Below, one piece after another: positions 14,836 to 15,459 of a DNA stretch of 15,459 bases (positions are counted from its first letter, which is position 1; each line of letters starts with the position of its first letter). This stretch comes from Clostridiaceae bacterium. GTDB lineage: Bacteria > Bacillota > Clostridia > Oscillospirales > Acutalibacteraceae. The translations under genes were made by a program, and so were the position numbers. The DNA lies in NCBI GenBank assembly GCA_016292785.1, contig JAEDFL010000045.1, positions 1 to 15,459 of the forward strand. The letters run 5' to 3'. A model generated the notes under the pieces. It made no database searches. It was not told the DNA's origin and saw only the letters and a list, made by a program, of their open reading frames with translations.

Positions 14836-14878
14836 AGGCTCTGCGGTAACCGAAAAACGGTCGCCATAGAGCCTTTTT
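14836..14878. terminator. Layered hairpin with T run, possible terminator between tRNA-Gln and the minus-strand genes
   Basis: AGGCTCT (14836-14842) pairs with AGAGCCT (14868-14874). Inside, GCG (14843-14845) pairs with CGC (14862-14864) and CCG (14850-14852) with CGG (14858-14860). A plus-strand TTTTT lies at 14874-14878. On the minus strand it sits about 10 nt past the 28-codon ORF but lacks a good T run, so it is a better plus-strand terminator. It may instead be a REP-like palindrome. Confidence 0.5.
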
Positions 14879-14884
14879 GTGTGA

Positions 14885-14971
14885 TTATTCGTATTTGAAT
14901 TCAACAACCGCTGATTTGCCGCCCAAACAAATTCCGATCAGCAATAGTAAGCAGAGTAGAATCCGTTTCAT
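14885..14971 (-). CDS. Putative 28-residue hydrophobic peptide overlapping the hydrolase stop
   Basis: The ATG at 14971 overlaps the TGA of the hydrolase gene (ATGA). GAGGAA lies 8 nt upstream, inside that gene's last codons, and the stop TAA is at 14885-14887. The product begins MKRILLCLLLLIGICLGG and ends in a short charged tail (VVEFKYE). This gives a basic start, one hydrophobic helix of about 15 residues and one or two cysteines. LIGIC is not a proper lipobox because Ile precedes the Cys. It could be a small membrane peptide, an export signal left from a truncated longer protein, or a non-functional ORF. The coupling and ribosome binding site argue for translation; no family is recognised. 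Confidence 0.5.
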   Translation of the reverse strand: MKRILLCLLLLIGICLGGKSAVVEFKYE

Positions 14972-15459
14972 TTCAAGTATTCCTCAAAGAAACTTCTCAG
15001 TTTTTCAAAGGGGATTGCCGCCGGGTTGTCATAGAGGTCAACATGGTTTGCCCCCGGAATGATCATCAACTCCTTGTTATCTCCGGTCAGCTTTTCGTAA
15101 GCGCCCTCACTGAAATAGCGGGAATGCGCCTTTTCCCCATGCACCAGCAGAACGGCAGAGCGAATCTCACCGGCATACTGCAAAATCGGCATATTCATAA
15201 AGGACAGCGAGGAAGTCACATTCCAGCCTCCATTGGAATTGAGAGAGCGGGGATGGTAGCCACGCCGGGTTTTATAATAACCGTAGTAGTCCTTCACAAA
15301 CTGCGGGGCATCCTCCGGCAACGGATCGACTACACCGCCCGCCAGGGCATAGGTGCCGTTTTTGTAGTCGGCGGTGCGCTGGGCATTCATGGCCTGTTTC
15401 TTTGCGTAACGGGCATCGGCGGTATTTTCGCTGTCAAAATATCCATTGGCGTTCACACG
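14968..15459 (-). CDS. Alpha/beta hydrolase, C-terminal part (5' end beyond the window)
   Basis: The gene runs off the right edge; about 163 residues of what is usually a protein of about 310-340 residues are visible. PQFVKDYYGYYKTRRGYHPR, the SLNSNGGWNVTSSLSFMNMP stretch, VHGEKAHSRYFSEGAYE and PGANHVDLYD match the C-terminal half of a serine alpha/beta-hydrolase family often annotated YcjY-like/S15-like. The His of PGANH (codon 15043-15045) is the likely catalytic histidine; the nucleophile serine and oxyanion region lie outside. The GTG at 15454-15456 is in frame but internal. Leucine codons are CTG (6), TTG (4), CTC (2) and no CTT. Arginine is mostly CGN, unlike neighbouring genes rich in CTT and AGA, which suggests horizontal transfer. 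Substrate unknown. Confidence 0.82.
   Translation of the reverse strand, partial: RVNANGYFDSENTADARYAKKQAMNAQRTADYKNGTYALAGGVVDPLPEDAPQFVKDYYGYYKTRRGYHPRSLNSNGGWNVTSSLSFMNMPILQYAGEIRSAVLLVHGEKAHSRYFSEGAYEKLTGDNKELMIIPGANHVDLYDNPAAIPFEKLRSFFEEYLK

Noticed and set aside
14719..14907. Open frames across the tRNA-Gln end and following hairpins
   Set aside because: They include tRNA and terminator sequence and have no ribosome binding site. Only the separate 28-codon ORF at 14885-14971 has start signals.

Overview
The window looks like chromosome of a Clostridia-type Firmicute, most likely an Oscillospirales/Ruminococcaceae-like gut anaerobe (inference). The grounds are strong AGGAGG-type ribosome binding sites, near-perfect sigma-A promoters (TTGACA-17-TATAAT occurs in front of both tRNAs), the yqeK-rsfS pair, a clostridial-type long GluRS next to a true GlnRS, and intrinsic terminators with T tracts. 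No phage, CRISPR or complete insertion-sequence genes are visible.

Layout. (1) Positions 1-243: a minus-strand tRNA-Ala(CGC) with its own consensus promoter and terminator. Beyond it lies a small highly self-complementary element bounded by a second, truncated copy of the tRNA 3' end. (2) Positions 425-7026, plus strand: a tightly packed six-gene unit. It holds an SLC45/GPH-like MFS transporter, an ABC ATPase and its ABC-2 membrane partner, yqeK (HD-domain Ap4A hydrolase), rsfS (ribosomal silencing factor) and leuS. It ends at a bidirectional terminator shared with the convergent operon. (3) Positions 7035-10391, minus strand: a three-gene surface-polysaccharide unit read in the order Wzm-type permease, Wzt-type ATPase with a C-terminal carbohydrate-binding domain, and a polysaccharide pyruvyl transferase family protein. 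Its promoter lies almost on top of the first start codon. (4) Positions 10427-14584, plus strand: gltX, glnS and a membrane protein I do not recognise, ending at an intrinsic terminator. A separately promoted tRNA-Gln(CUG) follows at 14659-14732 with its own terminator. (5) Positions 14885-15459, minus strand: the 3' part of an alpha/beta-hydrolase gene running off the right edge, overlapped at its stop codon by a 28-codon ORF for a hydrophobic peptide. Codon choice in the hydrolase (CGN arginine, CTG/TTG leucine, no CTT leucine) differs from the rest of the window, so the right end may be acquired DNA beside the tRNA-Gln.

Together the window is mainly translation housekeeping (LeuRS, GluRS, GlnRS, tRNA-Ala, tRNA-Gln, RsfS) interleaved with envelope export functions. 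The items most worth following up are the tRNA-tail-bounded structured element at the left edge, the coupled micro-peptide at the right edge, the GlnRS / unknown membrane protein / tRNA-Gln cluster, and the apparently leaderless or very short leader of the Wzm gene.
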